From assembly GCA_003140785.1 (NCBI GenBank), contig PLKY01000348.1:6940-12629 (forward strand): a stretch of 5,690 bases of DNA, given 5' to 3'. Position 1 is the stretch's first letter, and every line of letters starts with the position of its first letter. Of the stretch, positions 1-5,526 are shown one piece after another. The notes under the pieces were generated by a model. It did not search any database and was not told the DNA's origin. It was given only the letters and a program-made list of their open reading frames with translations. The position numbers were made by a program, and so were the translations under genes. Source of the DNA: Acidobacteriaceae bacterium. Its GTDB lineage: Bacteria > Acidobacteriota > Terriglobia > Terriglobales > Acidobacteriaceae.

Positions 1-851
1 GCCGCCGCATCTTCCGGTGTGCGAATATCCCCGTTTCCGATCACAGGAATCCCAACCGCCTGCTTGACTGCGGCGATCCATTCCCACTGAGCCTGCCCGC
101 TATAGCCTTGTTCGCGCGTCCGTGCGTGTAGAGCAACTCCATTCAGGCCCTCGGATTCTGCCATCCGCGCCAACTCCACGCACACAATCTGCGCATCGTT
201 CCACCCCATTCGGAACTTCACGGTGAAGGGAATTGTGACTGCCTTGCGCACCGCGCGAAAGATCTCGCCAATTTTGGGCAGGTCCCGCAGCAGCCCCGAG
301 CCGCCATTGCACCCAACCACCCGCTTGGCGGGACAGCCAAGATTCAAATCGATCAGGTCGAACCCCGTGTCCTGCACAATCCGCGCCGCTTCCGCCAGCG
401 TATCGGCATTCGATCCAAACAGCTGCGCCCCGATCGGGTGCTCGTCGTCATAGAAGGTCAGGTACCGCCGCCGCTTCGATTCGCGCATCCGCGACAACCC
501 ATCCGCCGACGTAAACTCCGTCATCAACAGCCCGCACCCCGACTGCGCATTAGTCACCGCCGCCTCAATCTCCACCTCGCTCGGTGCGGGTGCCCCAGGT
601 CTCGCTTCTGAGACCTGGGAGACCAAGTCCATTTCTTCGGTAGACGGTGGCTCACTTGAGAACAAACTGGCATGCCGAATAAACCGCCGGAACACCGTAT
701 CCGTCACCCCAGCCATCGGGGCAAGCACAGTCGCCGGAGTGACAAGGACAGAGCCAAGGCGCACCTCCGCCGGTACCCGCGCCTCAGCGGGCATCTCATG
801 CTCCCTGGGGTTGTCCCAGTCCTTCTTCACCGTAAAACCCTTACCAGCCAT
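1..851 (-). CDS. dus: tRNA-dihydrouridine synthase (Dus family), N-terminal part, runs off window
   Basis: This is a flavin (FMN) enzyme that reduces specific uridines in the tRNA D-loop to dihydrouridine, using NADPH, in the cytoplasm. The reading frame starts at ATG 851-849 and stays open to the left edge: 283 codons, with the C-terminal part missing. Visible Dus landmarks are the APMAGVTD flavin-barrel start (residues 44-51), GAQLFG (141-146), DLNLGCPAKRV with the expected catalytic Cys173, VKFRMGW with Lys212, LHARTR with His242, and IPVIGNGDI (268-276). Between FRRFIR and GCGLLMTEF lie about 45 residues (60-104) where DusB-type enzymes have only a few. Part of this segment is encoded by a perfect palindrome (594-619). 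The start follows a weak purine stretch (AAGTAGG). The next gene upstream ends 95 nt away, so dus may have its own promoter, but I saw no convincing one. The family call is secure; the exact subfamily is not. Confidence 0.95.
   Translation of the reverse strand, partial: MAGKGFTVKKDWDNPREHEMPAEARVPAEVRLGSVLVTPATVLAPMAGVTDTVFRRFIRHASLFSSEPPSTEEMDLVSQVSEARPGAPAPSEVEIEAAVTNAQSGCGLLMTEFTSADGLSRMRESKRRRYLTFYDDEHPIGAQLFGSNADTLAEAARIVQDTGFDLIDLNLGCPAKRVVGCNGGSGLLRDLPKIGEIFRAVRKAVTIPFTVKFRMGWNDAQIVCVELARMAESEGLNGVALHARTREQGYSGQAQWEWIAAVKQAVGIPVIGNGDIRTPEDAA
594..619. repeat. Perfect palindromic element inside dus (10-bp arms, 6-nt loop)
   Basis: The arms CCCAGGTCTC (594-603) and GAGACCTGGG (610-619) are exact reverse complements around the loop GCTTCT. 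On the coding (minus) strand the second arm continues as TGGGGCACCC (down to about 588). From memory this tail and the TCTC...GAGA arrangement resemble a palindromic repeat common between genes in Acidobacteriota; that similarity could not be tested here. The element keeps the dus frame and encodes roughly residues 78-90 (SQVSEARPGAPAP). Confidence 0.75.
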
Positions 852-946
852 CCGAACCTACTTGGCGAATCATCAAATGAAAACAGCTAAACTGCCGACC
901 CTTCACCAGCGATAAGTCCAATTGTGAGTCTTGAAATCCCGGCCGT
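852..946. other. Short intergenic spacer between dus and the nuclease-fold gene
   Basis: This 95-nt gap lies between the stop of the upstream minus-strand gene and the dus ATG. On the minus strand it contains TTGGAC and AT-rich stretches (for example GTTTAGCTG), but no pair of hexamers with standard spacing that I would call a promoter. No hairpin followed by a T-run was found for ending the upstream transcript, so co-transcription into dus is possible. Confidence 0.4.
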
Positions 947-1486
947 TCAAAGCTCCTCGCGGAACTCCCAGTTGGCAGTATGCTCGGCGACGAAGCGGTC
1001 AGACAACTCGACAATCTCTTTCGAGGAGCGGAAGCGCTCGGCCTTAAGAATGACCCGTACCGAAGGATCATCTTCGGTCAAATCCACATGCAGAATCCCG
1101 ATTCGGCCCACGCCGTCCTGAGCAAGCATTTTGCGGGATAACTCAGGGTTGGGATGGAATAGCTCCATTCCACGCGAAAGACCGATGAGAGCGATGTACC
1201 TGAACTGTGCTAGCAATGAACCAAGCACTTCGATCTGCTCGTTGACGAGACTAGCTGCTCTTATCACCAGGTATTGCCACTCAGGCTCACCATCTAACTC
1301 AACCGGCACGAGTCGAACAGCATGAACGTCGCCCACGCCCGTGCGGTCGATGGCAAGCACATCCACCTTACTGCCATTCCAGTCAGCATCGAGATAGACC
1401 TTTGGGAACAGCAGCTTGTGAACCAGGAATTCCTGCACGGCGTTCATGGCTCTACCGCGTTTTTGTAGTTCCTGAACCTCAGTCAT
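947..1486 (-). CDS. Hypothetical protein with degenerate PD-(D/E)XK nuclease-like fold, second gene of HEPN pair
   Basis: I do not recognise a named family for this 179-residue protein. An N-terminal helix (about 8-28) leads into VYLDADWNGSKVDVLAIDR (30-48), a hydrophobic strand with Asp42 and Asp47, then a strand HAVRLVPV (55-62). Later come a helix (80-96), the strand YIALIGL (97-103) and a closing GRIGILHVD plus VRVILKAERF pattern. That order resembles restriction-endonuclease-like folds. However, the second core strand, which should carry (D/E)xK, reads HAVRL, so the protein is probably catalytically altered or inactive. I place the start at ATG 1486-1484, preceded by GGGGTGGTGAG. A TTG 15 nt upstream overlaps the previous gene and has no ribosome site. 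It begins 1 nt after the HEPN-like gene's stop, so the two are almost certainly one translationally coupled operon. Whether it acts as antitoxin, partner or DNA binder is unknown. Confidence 0.8.
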   Translation of the reverse strand: MTEVQELQKRGRAMNAVQEFLVHKLLFPKVYLDADWNGSKVDVLAIDRTGVGDVHAVRLVPVELDGEPEWQYLVIRAASLVNEQIEVLGSLLAQFRYIALIGLSRGMELFHPNPELSRKMLAQDGVGRIGILHVDLTEDDPSVRVILKAERFRSSKEIVELSDRFVAEHTANWEFREEL

Positions 1487-1500
1487 CTCACCACCCCTCA
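1487..1500 (-). promoter_or_regulatory. Ribosome binding site embedded in the end of the HEPN-like gene
   Basis: On the minus strand the last codons of the upstream gene (GAG GGG TGG TGA) form a GA-rich Shine-Dalgarno-like run immediately before ATG 1486-1484. This fixes the start of the downstream gene at that ATG rather than the TTG at 1501-1499. It also points to translational coupling, because the site can be read only by ribosomes finishing, or restarting at, the stop codon. Confidence 0.6.
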
Positions 1501-1898
1501 ATCTTCAATGCTTTGCCTGTTTCCTCTGCCCAGTCCGCGAAACGCCTGGCACGCTTGACAATATCTTCTGCCTCGTTTTTTCTCACTGGCTCGGCAGCAT
1601 AGGAAATCCTGCTCTTGCGTGCGAGAAGCAATTTAAGGTGCTTGACACCTTGCTGCTGTTCGAACCTGCGAGAGTCAAGTAGCGACTTCAATTCTGAAGT
1701 CGCCTCGCTGTGATTGTCTGAGGAAAGCCTCTTGCTACCCATACCGATTCGTAAGGCATCCGCGTACGAGATAGCCCCATGAATGCCCAGCAGCGCTGAG
1801 GAGTACCCGAATACTTCCAGATCCTCCTGCAAGAACGTCATTCCATCCAGGAAGTCCCTTGCCCGGTTTCTGTAGTGCTCGAAGCGCCCGGCGATCAT
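1488..1898 (-). CDS. HEPN-like helical domain protein (putative RNase or partner), first gene of pair
   Basis: This 136-residue, apparently all-helical soluble protein has the outline of a HEPN domain. A helix (about 8-30) is followed by SSALLGIHGAISYADALRIG (33-52), then KRLSSDNH, in which Arg57 and His63 give the R-x5-H arrangement allowed for the HEPN R-x4-6-H RNase motif. A final long helix (105-131, EAEDIVKRARRFADWAEE) resembles the C-terminal helix of such proteins. HEPN proteins include RNA-cutting toxins and defence nucleases, so an RNA-directed role is possible but inferred. The residue after the Arg is Leu rather than the usual polar residue, which weakens a catalytic call. The start is ATG 1898-1896, with GGGAG about 9 nt upstream. 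The frame stays open to 2150, but that part runs antisense-frame through rpmE and is not genuine. The gene follows the rpmE terminator by only about 30 nt and no separate promoter was seen, so it may depend on read-through. Confidence 0.75.
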   Translation of the reverse strand: MIAGRFEHYRNRARDFLDGMTFLQEDLEVFGYSSALLGIHGAISYADALRIGMGSKRLSSDNHSEATSELKSLLDSRRFEQQQGVKHLKLLLARKSRISYAAEPVRKNEAEDIVKRARRFADWAEETGKALKIEGW

Positions 1899-1925
1899 GA
1901 GCGTATTCTCCCACAAGATGACACG

Positions 1926-1952
1926 AAAAGGCCCCCGCCGCAGCGGAGGCCT
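1926..1952 (-). terminator. Rho-independent terminator of rpmE
   Basis: On the minus strand GGCCTCCGC (1951-1943), loop TGCG, then GCGGGGGCC (1938-1930) form a 9-bp stem with one G-U pair, followed directly by TTTT (1929-1926). It starts 23 nt past the rpmE stop. It lies only about 30 nt before the HEPN-like ATG, so it would limit but might not abolish read-through into that pair. Confidence 0.8.
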
Positions 1953-1974
1953 CTTCAATCCGCAAGCTGCAACC

Positions 1975-2217
1975 CTACTTCGCAGCCGTCGCCTTTGCGG
2001 TAGTCGCCTCACCCGCCTTGGCATATTTCCGCCGGAAGCGCTCCACGCGTCCAGCCGTATCCACCAGTCTCTGTTTGCCGGTAAAGAACGGATGGCAAAC
2101 CGAGCAGATTTCCACGTGAATGTCGCCCTTGTGGGTCGAACGGGTCTCAAAGTTATTTCCGCAGGCGCACATCACCCGCACCGCGTCGTAATTGGGATGA
2201 ATCTTTTCCTTGGGCAT
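1975..2217 (-). CDS. rpmE: 50S ribosomal protein L31 (zinc-binding type)
   Basis: This 80-residue component of the large ribosomal subunit sits near the central protuberance and the subunit bridge. The sequence begins MPKEKIHPNY and carries the zinc ligands Cys17, Cys19, Cys38 and Cys41 (CAC and CSVC), followed by the family signature HPFFTGKQ (42-49) and RVERFRRKY (57-65). All four cysteines mark the zinc-containing (C+) form rather than the zinc-free paralogue made under zinc starvation. The tail after residue 66 is a low-complexity Ala/Thr/Lys stretch (AGEATTAKATAAK). The start is ATG 2217-2215. A GGAAAGG lies somewhat far upstream, so initiation signals are modest. It appears to be a single-gene transcription unit with its own promoter and terminator. 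The gene to the right is divergent. Confidence 0.98.
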   Translation of the reverse strand: MPKEKIHPNYDAVRVMCACGNNFETRSTHKGDIHVEICSVCHPFFTGKQRLVDTAGRVERFRRKYAKAGEATTAKATAAK

Positions 2218-2249
2218 CTCGAAGACAGACCTTTCCTGCAGTTCTTTCT

Positions 2250-2278
2250 ATTGTAAGTTGATTCCGGACCAGGCGCAA
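2250..2278 (-). promoter_or_regulatory. Sigma70-type promoter for rpmE
   Basis: On the minus strand TTGCGC (2278-2273) and TACAAT (2255-2250) are separated by exactly 17 nt. This would start transcription near 2243 and leave a leader of about 26 nt before the rpmE ATG. Position relative to the gene and hexamer quality support the call. No zinc-dependent (Zur-like) operator palindrome was noticed. Confidence 0.55.
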
Positions 2279-2415
2279 ACGATGCAACAACCGGGTAGTG
2301 GGTCAATTTGGATCACCAGTTTCACCGAACGCTTACAAGTTGTTGGTGAAGCAGCCCGATCCCTCGGGAAAAACGCTATTGAGGCAGGGAAGGACAGAAT
2401 GAGAGTATTGCGGGC
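2279..2415. other. Upstream region of the divergent membrane-protein gene
   Basis: This stretch contains no gene I can support. On the plus strand it holds TTTGGA/TTGGAT near 2307-2313 and TTACAAG near 2333-2339, too far apart for a good promoter. A small hairpin CCCGA-TCCC-TCGGG spans 2355-2368. A strong purine-rich Shine-Dalgarno sequence, AGGGAAGGA (2386-2394), lies 4 nt before an ATG at 2399 that is out of frame with the gene starting at 2416. Confidence 0.4.
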
Positions 2416-3162
2416 ATGGCTAAGCTCAAGGCTGCACTCAAGGAAATCTTGGAGTGGCTACACCACGCCTACTGGATCAGAGAATTTCTCCTCACCAGCG
2501 GTTTATGGACGGCAGCAGTGACTTGGGCGGTTCAGCATGCTTATATTGCGGCAGAGTACAAATGGCCGTTGATCCTTGTGCTCATCGGACTGTCAATGTA
2601 TGTGCTCCGCTTGGCGTTCGGCGGTTCTGAAGACAAAAAGAAAGATCCAAATCAGATTCAAGCGGCAGCGGCGGCCCTTGTCATAAATCCGCAGGAGAGC
2701 GGGCTTTCAGCTGGAGTGGATATCAAGGAGTTTTTCCGAACAGCCTATCGGACTACTGCAGAAGCCGAAGTGCGAAAGAATTTTTACATCTTAGCCCGGC
2801 AAGAGCAGCCGAACGAGCCTGAAAAATTCTACTTGGATTTCATTGGTGTGGGGTTTCTTGCAGCGGTATTCGACAGCTTTTGGTGGCGAATGTTCCGAAG
2901 CCAGCTACTCGCTCTTCTTGAGATTAATCGCAATAGTGGACGGCTACCTTTGGCAAAGGTAAGAGACTTCTACGATGCTGCCGCAAAGGCGTATCCAACT
3001 GAGTACGCTGACGACACGTTTGAAAGGTGGTTCTCTTATTTGACTCAAAATGGGTTGGTGATCCATCACCCAAGCGAGATGGTCGAGATCACCGTTCGGG
3101 GGAAGGAATTTCTGAAGTATCTTGCACATTGGGGAAGAGAGCCGAAGGACAAAAGGCTCTAG
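2416..3162 (+). CDS. Two-TM membrane protein with cytoplasmic winged-helix-like C-terminal domain, function unknown
   Basis: This 248-residue protein has an amphipathic N-terminus, then two hydrophobic segments at about 24-46 and 50-68. A charged GGSEDKKKDPNQ stretch (69-80) and an Ala-rich run (83-88) follow. The remainder is soluble and probably cytoplasmic. Residues about 165-238 (helices, then TFERWFSYLTQNGLV, then VEITVRGKEFLKYL) look like a winged helix with a terminal beta wing. FYLDFIGVGFLAAVFDSFWW (138-157) is unusually aromatic. I know no family with this layout; a membrane-tethered sensor or regulator is a guess. The only usable in-frame start is ATG 2416, which lacks a well-placed ribosome site. 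The strong one nearby serves an out-of-frame ATG at 2399. Sampled base composition is near 50% GC, below the radical SAM gene that follows. It is probably monocistronic, with 94 nt to the next start. Confidence 0.85.
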   Translation: MAKLKAALKEILEWLHHAYWIREFLLTSGLWTAAVTWAVQHAYIAAEYKWPLILVLIGLSMYVLRLAFGGSEDKKKDPNQIQAAAAALVINPQESGLSAGVDIKEFFRTAYRTTAEAEVRKNFYILARQEQPNEPEKFYLDFIGVGFLAAVFDSFWWRMFRSQLLALLEINRNSGRLPLAKVRDFYDAAAKAYPTEYADDTFERWFSYLTQNGLVIHHPSEMVEITVRGKEFLKYLAHWGREPKDKRL

Positions 3163-3256
3163 GGTTTCACCAATTCCTCAAGCGACCAGACGTGATTGGC
3201 TAATCCTGCCTCCATTCCAGGAGTGACGCGTAGCGTTTTGTGGTAATCACAGCCCA
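3163..3256. other. Intergenic spacer before the radical SAM gene
   Basis: This 94-nt gap has no terminator-like hairpin with a T-run after the membrane-protein stop. It contains an imperfectly spaced inverted pair, GTGATT (3191-3196) and AATCAC (3245-3250). I see no clear -35/-10 pair in it. A -10-like TATATT lies inside the annotated start of the next gene, at 3291-3296. Confidence 0.35.
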
Positions 3257-4534
3257 ATGTTCAACAGGAACCAGGCCACTCCCCCGCGCGTATATTCAGG
3301 GCAAATGCCCAGCACGACCCAAACGCCGGCACCACCCGATTTCCTCTCGAAGCGCCTCTTCGACATGACGAATCGGTTCGAGGGCATCGATCCTCAGTTA
3401 TCGCGGGTCATCGTTCCGTGGGTCGTAAAACATCCGCGCTACCTGCCAGGATTCCTCCGCCTCACGCGAACCATAGGCCAATCGCATCGGGTGCGGGCAC
3501 GCGCCCTTGCCGACGGCGTACGCGTGCCGCCCTTCCTCGTTCTAAGCGTCACTTCCAAATGCAATCTGCGCTGCACAGGCTGCTACGCCGGAGCCATCGG
3601 CACAGTCACCGCCGCACCCACACATCTAGGACTCGGCCTACGCGATTGGTACTCCGTAGTCGACGAAGCGGTTCGACTGGGTGTAATGGCCTTCATGATC
3701 GCCGGCGGGGAACCGTTCCTGCTGCCCGGCATTGTGAATCTGTTCCGCGACCACCCCGACCGGCTCTTCCTCGTCTTTACCAACGGCACAGCTCTGCAGC
3801 CCAGCGACTACGCGATCCTCAAGAACTGCTCCAACACCGTCATCGTCGTCAGCCTCGAAGGCGATCGCGATCTGACCGACCTCCGCCGAGGCCGTGGTGT
3901 CTACGAGAAGGCCCTCGGGTCGCTCGACCGCCTCCAGGAAGCCGGCGTTCTCACCGGTATCGCCGTGACCATAGCACCAGCAAACATCGAGTACTGGACC
4001 GACCCGCGCAACATCGGCCAGCTAATCGCCCACAGTGGCCCTCTCGCAATGTTCATCGAACAAATACCCACCGGGCCAACCAGTCAGGTCCCCACCGGCA
4101 GTTGCGGAAGCGGCGCTGTGCTAACCGAAGACCAGCGCGCAAGCTTCCGCCAGACCGTCGTCGCGTATCGCGACCGTGCCATCGGAGGCGCTTACATCAT
4201 CCACTCCCCGGGTGATGAAGAGGCACTCGGCGGATGCGTCTCCGCCGGTCGCGGATTCGCTCATATCAACCCCAGCGGCGACGTCACCGCATGTCCGGTC
4301 TCCGCGCTCGCGACCCACAACGTCAGAACCTCAAACCTCCGCGAAGCCTTGGCCAGTCCGCTCTTCTCCATGATCCGCGAAAACGCCCACCTGCTCGAAA
4401 CCGAGGGCCATCCGTGCGGCCTCTCCGCTCACGCAGAGGAGTTGGAAACCATGACGAAGGATTTAGGCGCTTATCGCACCGGCATTCCCGAACCGGAAGT
4501 CAGCAACAAAGAATGGCCCGTCACGATCCACTGA
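3257..4534 (+). CDS. Radical SAM enzyme with SPASM/twitch-like C-terminal cysteines
   Basis: This is an iron-sulfur enzyme that would cleave S-adenosylmethionine to start radical chemistry; its substrate is unknown. It has up to 425 residues. The cluster motif CNLRCTGC gives Cys102, Cys106 and Cys109. The SAM-binding GGEP lies at 150-153, followed by FTNGT (174-178) and VVSLEGD (197-203). After the barrel, Cys327-x13-Gly341-x4-Cys346 matches the opening pattern of SPASM domains, and Cys387 (HPCG) may complete an auxiliary cluster. The full seven-cysteine SPASM set is absent, so a shorter twitch-like domain fits better. SPASM/twitch enzymes often modify peptides or proteins, but no precursor peptide gene is visible beside it. 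The start is uncertain. ATG 3257 has no ribosome site. ATG 3305 (residue 17) follows CAGGG by 3 nt and is also plausible. High GC and strong third-position bias suggest it is native to the genome. The gene is convergent with the SGNH hydrolase gene. Confidence 0.9.
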   Translation: MFNRNQATPPRVYSGQMPSTTQTPAPPDFLSKRLFDMTNRFEGIDPQLSRVIVPWVVKHPRYLPGFLRLTRTIGQSHRVRARALADGVRVPPFLVLSVTSKCNLRCTGCYAGAIGTVTAAPTHLGLGLRDWYSVVDEAVRLGVMAFMIAGGEPFLLPGIVNLFRDHPDRLFLVFTNGTALQPSDYAILKNCSNTVIVVSLEGDRDLTDLRRGRGVYEKALGSLDRLQEAGVLTGIAVTIAPANIEYWTDPRNIGQLIAHSGPLAMFIEQIPTGPTSQVPTGSCGSGAVLTEDQRASFRQTVVAYRDRAIGGAYIIHSPGDEEALGGCVSAGRGFAHINPSGDVTACPVSALATHNVRTSNLREALASPLFSMIRENAHLLETEGHPCGLSAHAEELETMTKDLGAYRTGIPEPEVSNKEWPVTIH

Positions 4535-4554
4535 CAGTCCCGCAGTCTCAGGAT

Positions 4555-4585
4555 CCCTCGGTCCCTAGTCCCTTAGTCCCTGGGC
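4555..4585. repeat. Degenerate 7-8-nt tandem repeat (CCCTNNGT-like) at convergent gene ends
   Basis: Four adjacent units, CCCTCGGT, CCCTAGT, CCCTTAGT and CCCTGGGC, run from 4555 to 4585. They cover the last codons and the TAG stop of the SGNH hydrolase on the minus strand (QGLRD then stop). The array sits in the 30-nt gap and overlap zone between two converging genes. No stem-loop terminator was recognised here. Confidence 0.6.
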
Positions 4586-5392
4586 TCTATCAATCCCCGT
4601 CTCCACCAGCGGCGCCATCACCGCATATCCCGCAGGAAGCGGATGAACCCCATCGCGGCTCAGCGCCGCCGGCAACCCATCCCGCGCGTCCTTCATCGCC
4701 GAGTGGAAATCGACATAAATGTATCCATGATCGGACGAATAAGCCTTCAGCCAAGTATTGATCGCATCGATCTTAGGCGCAGGCGTCAGCCCCGGTTGCC
4801 AAGGATAATCGAACGCCGGCGTAATCGAGCACAGCACTACGCGAATCCCATTCGCGTGCGCGAGGTCTGCCATCGAGGCCAAGTTGTCTTCAATCTCCTC
4901 CAGTGTCTCCGGTCCGGTATTCCCGGCAATATCGTTCGTCCCCGCCAAAATCACCACGACCTTCGGCTGCAGCGCGATCACATCCTGCCTGAAGCGCAGC
5001 ACCATCTGCGGCGTCGTCTGTCCGCTGATGCCGCGATTGATATATGGCTTCCCGGGAAACGACAGGTCCAAATGCCAGCCCTCGGTAATCGAGTCGCCCA
5101 TGAACACCACGCGAGTCTCGCCCGCCGCCGGCGGTCCCAGTTTCACATCCGCCTCCTTGAACCGAGCCAGCCATGGAAAATCCGTCAGCATCAACTGATC
5201 GTGCTTGCGCCAATAATCATTGTCGGGATGCGTCGCGGGCTTCGGCACAGGCGGCGTAGCCGGGGCAGCCTGTGTCGGTGCAGGCGCTTTCGTCTCCGGA
5301 ACATTCCCCGGTTCCTGCCCCAGAGCAAAAGGGGCTGCAACAGGCCCAACAAAAAAAACCGCCAAAATAGTCAACCAGCTCAGCCGAGTCAA
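4565..5392 (-). CDS. Exported SGNH/GDSL-family hydrolase (esterase-like)
   Basis: This secreted or periplasmic serine hydrolase probably cleaves an ester or acetyl group from a lipid or carbohydrate; its real substrate is unknown. With TTG 5392-5390 as start it has 275 residues. The chosen start follows AAGGGGAG by 8 nt and gives a classic signal peptide: MTRLSW, then a hydrophobic core to about residue 25 (TILAVFFVGPVAAPFALG). A TTG at 5419 would add nine residues and has no good ribosome site. A Pro/Ala/Thr-rich linker spans about 27-55. The SGNH blocks follow: FMGDSITEG with nucleophile Ser101, NRGISGQ with oxyanion Gly121, AGTND with Asn153, and SRDGVHP with Asp247 and His250. All four invariant positions are present, so it should be active. 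No lipobox cysteine is seen. It is convergent with the radical SAM gene. A TATAAT lies about 75 nt upstream. Confidence 0.93.
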   Translation of the reverse strand: MTRLSWLTILAVFFVGPVAAPFALGQEPGNVPETKAPAPTQAAPATPPVPKPATHPDNDYWRKHDQLMLTDFPWLARFKEADVKLGPPAAGETRVVFMGDSITEGWHLDLSFPGKPYINRGISGQTTPQMVLRFRQDVIALQPKVVVILAGTNDIAGNTGPETLEEIEDNLASMADLAHANGIRVVLCSITPAFDYPWQPGLTPAPKIDAINTWLKAYSSDHGYIYVDFHSAMKDARDGLPAALSRDGVHPLPAGYAVMAPLVETGIDRAQGLRD

Positions 5393-5417
5393 TGCAGAAT
5401 CTCCCCTTTTCGGACAC

Positions 5418-5446
5418 AAAAAAGCGTTGCCGGAAATAAAAAAGCG
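5418..5446. repeat. Direct repeat AAAAAAGCG in the SGNH leader
   Basis: AAAAAAGCG occurs at 5418-5426 and again at 5438-5446, 20 nt start to start (two helical turns). Read on the minus strand, both copies are CGCTTTTTT in the 5' leader between the likely promoter and the TTG start. It may be a chance product of AT-rich leader sequence or a regulator or RNA-binding site. Confidence 0.5.
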
Positions 5447-5465
5447 CCTTTCCGACGCGGATCCG

Positions 5466-5471
5466 ATTATA
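5466..5471 (-). promoter_or_regulatory. Likely -10 element for the SGNH hydrolase gene
   Basis: On the minus strand 5471-5466 reads a perfect TATAAT, which would start transcription near 5459 and give a leader of about 67 nt. No good -35 hexamer sits 16-18 nt upstream. In that region there is instead a 10-bp palindrome ATCGGCCGAT (5493-5502), flanked by CGCAAT (5482-5487) and ATTGCG (5501-5506), a possible activator or repressor site. Confidence 0.4.
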
Positions 5472-5526
5472 AGTCGACGTCCGCAATGCGCTATCGGCCG
5501 ATTGCGTTAGACCCGCTTCCCGCTTA

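Noticed and set aside
1899..2150. N-terminal extension of the HEPN-like frame through the rpmE region
   Set aside because: It lies across rpmE in another phase on the same strand, is Arg-rich low-complexity protein, and a good ribosome site supports the internal ATG at 1898.
2355..2373. Hairpin CCCGA-TCCC-TCGGG followed by A-run as a terminator
   Set aside because: The stem is only 5 bp, and the A-run is on the wrong side to give a T-run after the stem on either strand's expected transcript.
3418..4215. Long plus-strand frame of 265 codons inside the radical SAM gene
   Set aside because: Its product is an Arg/His/Pro-rich string typical of an out-of-phase reading of GC-rich coding DNA, and the radical SAM motifs are in the other frame.
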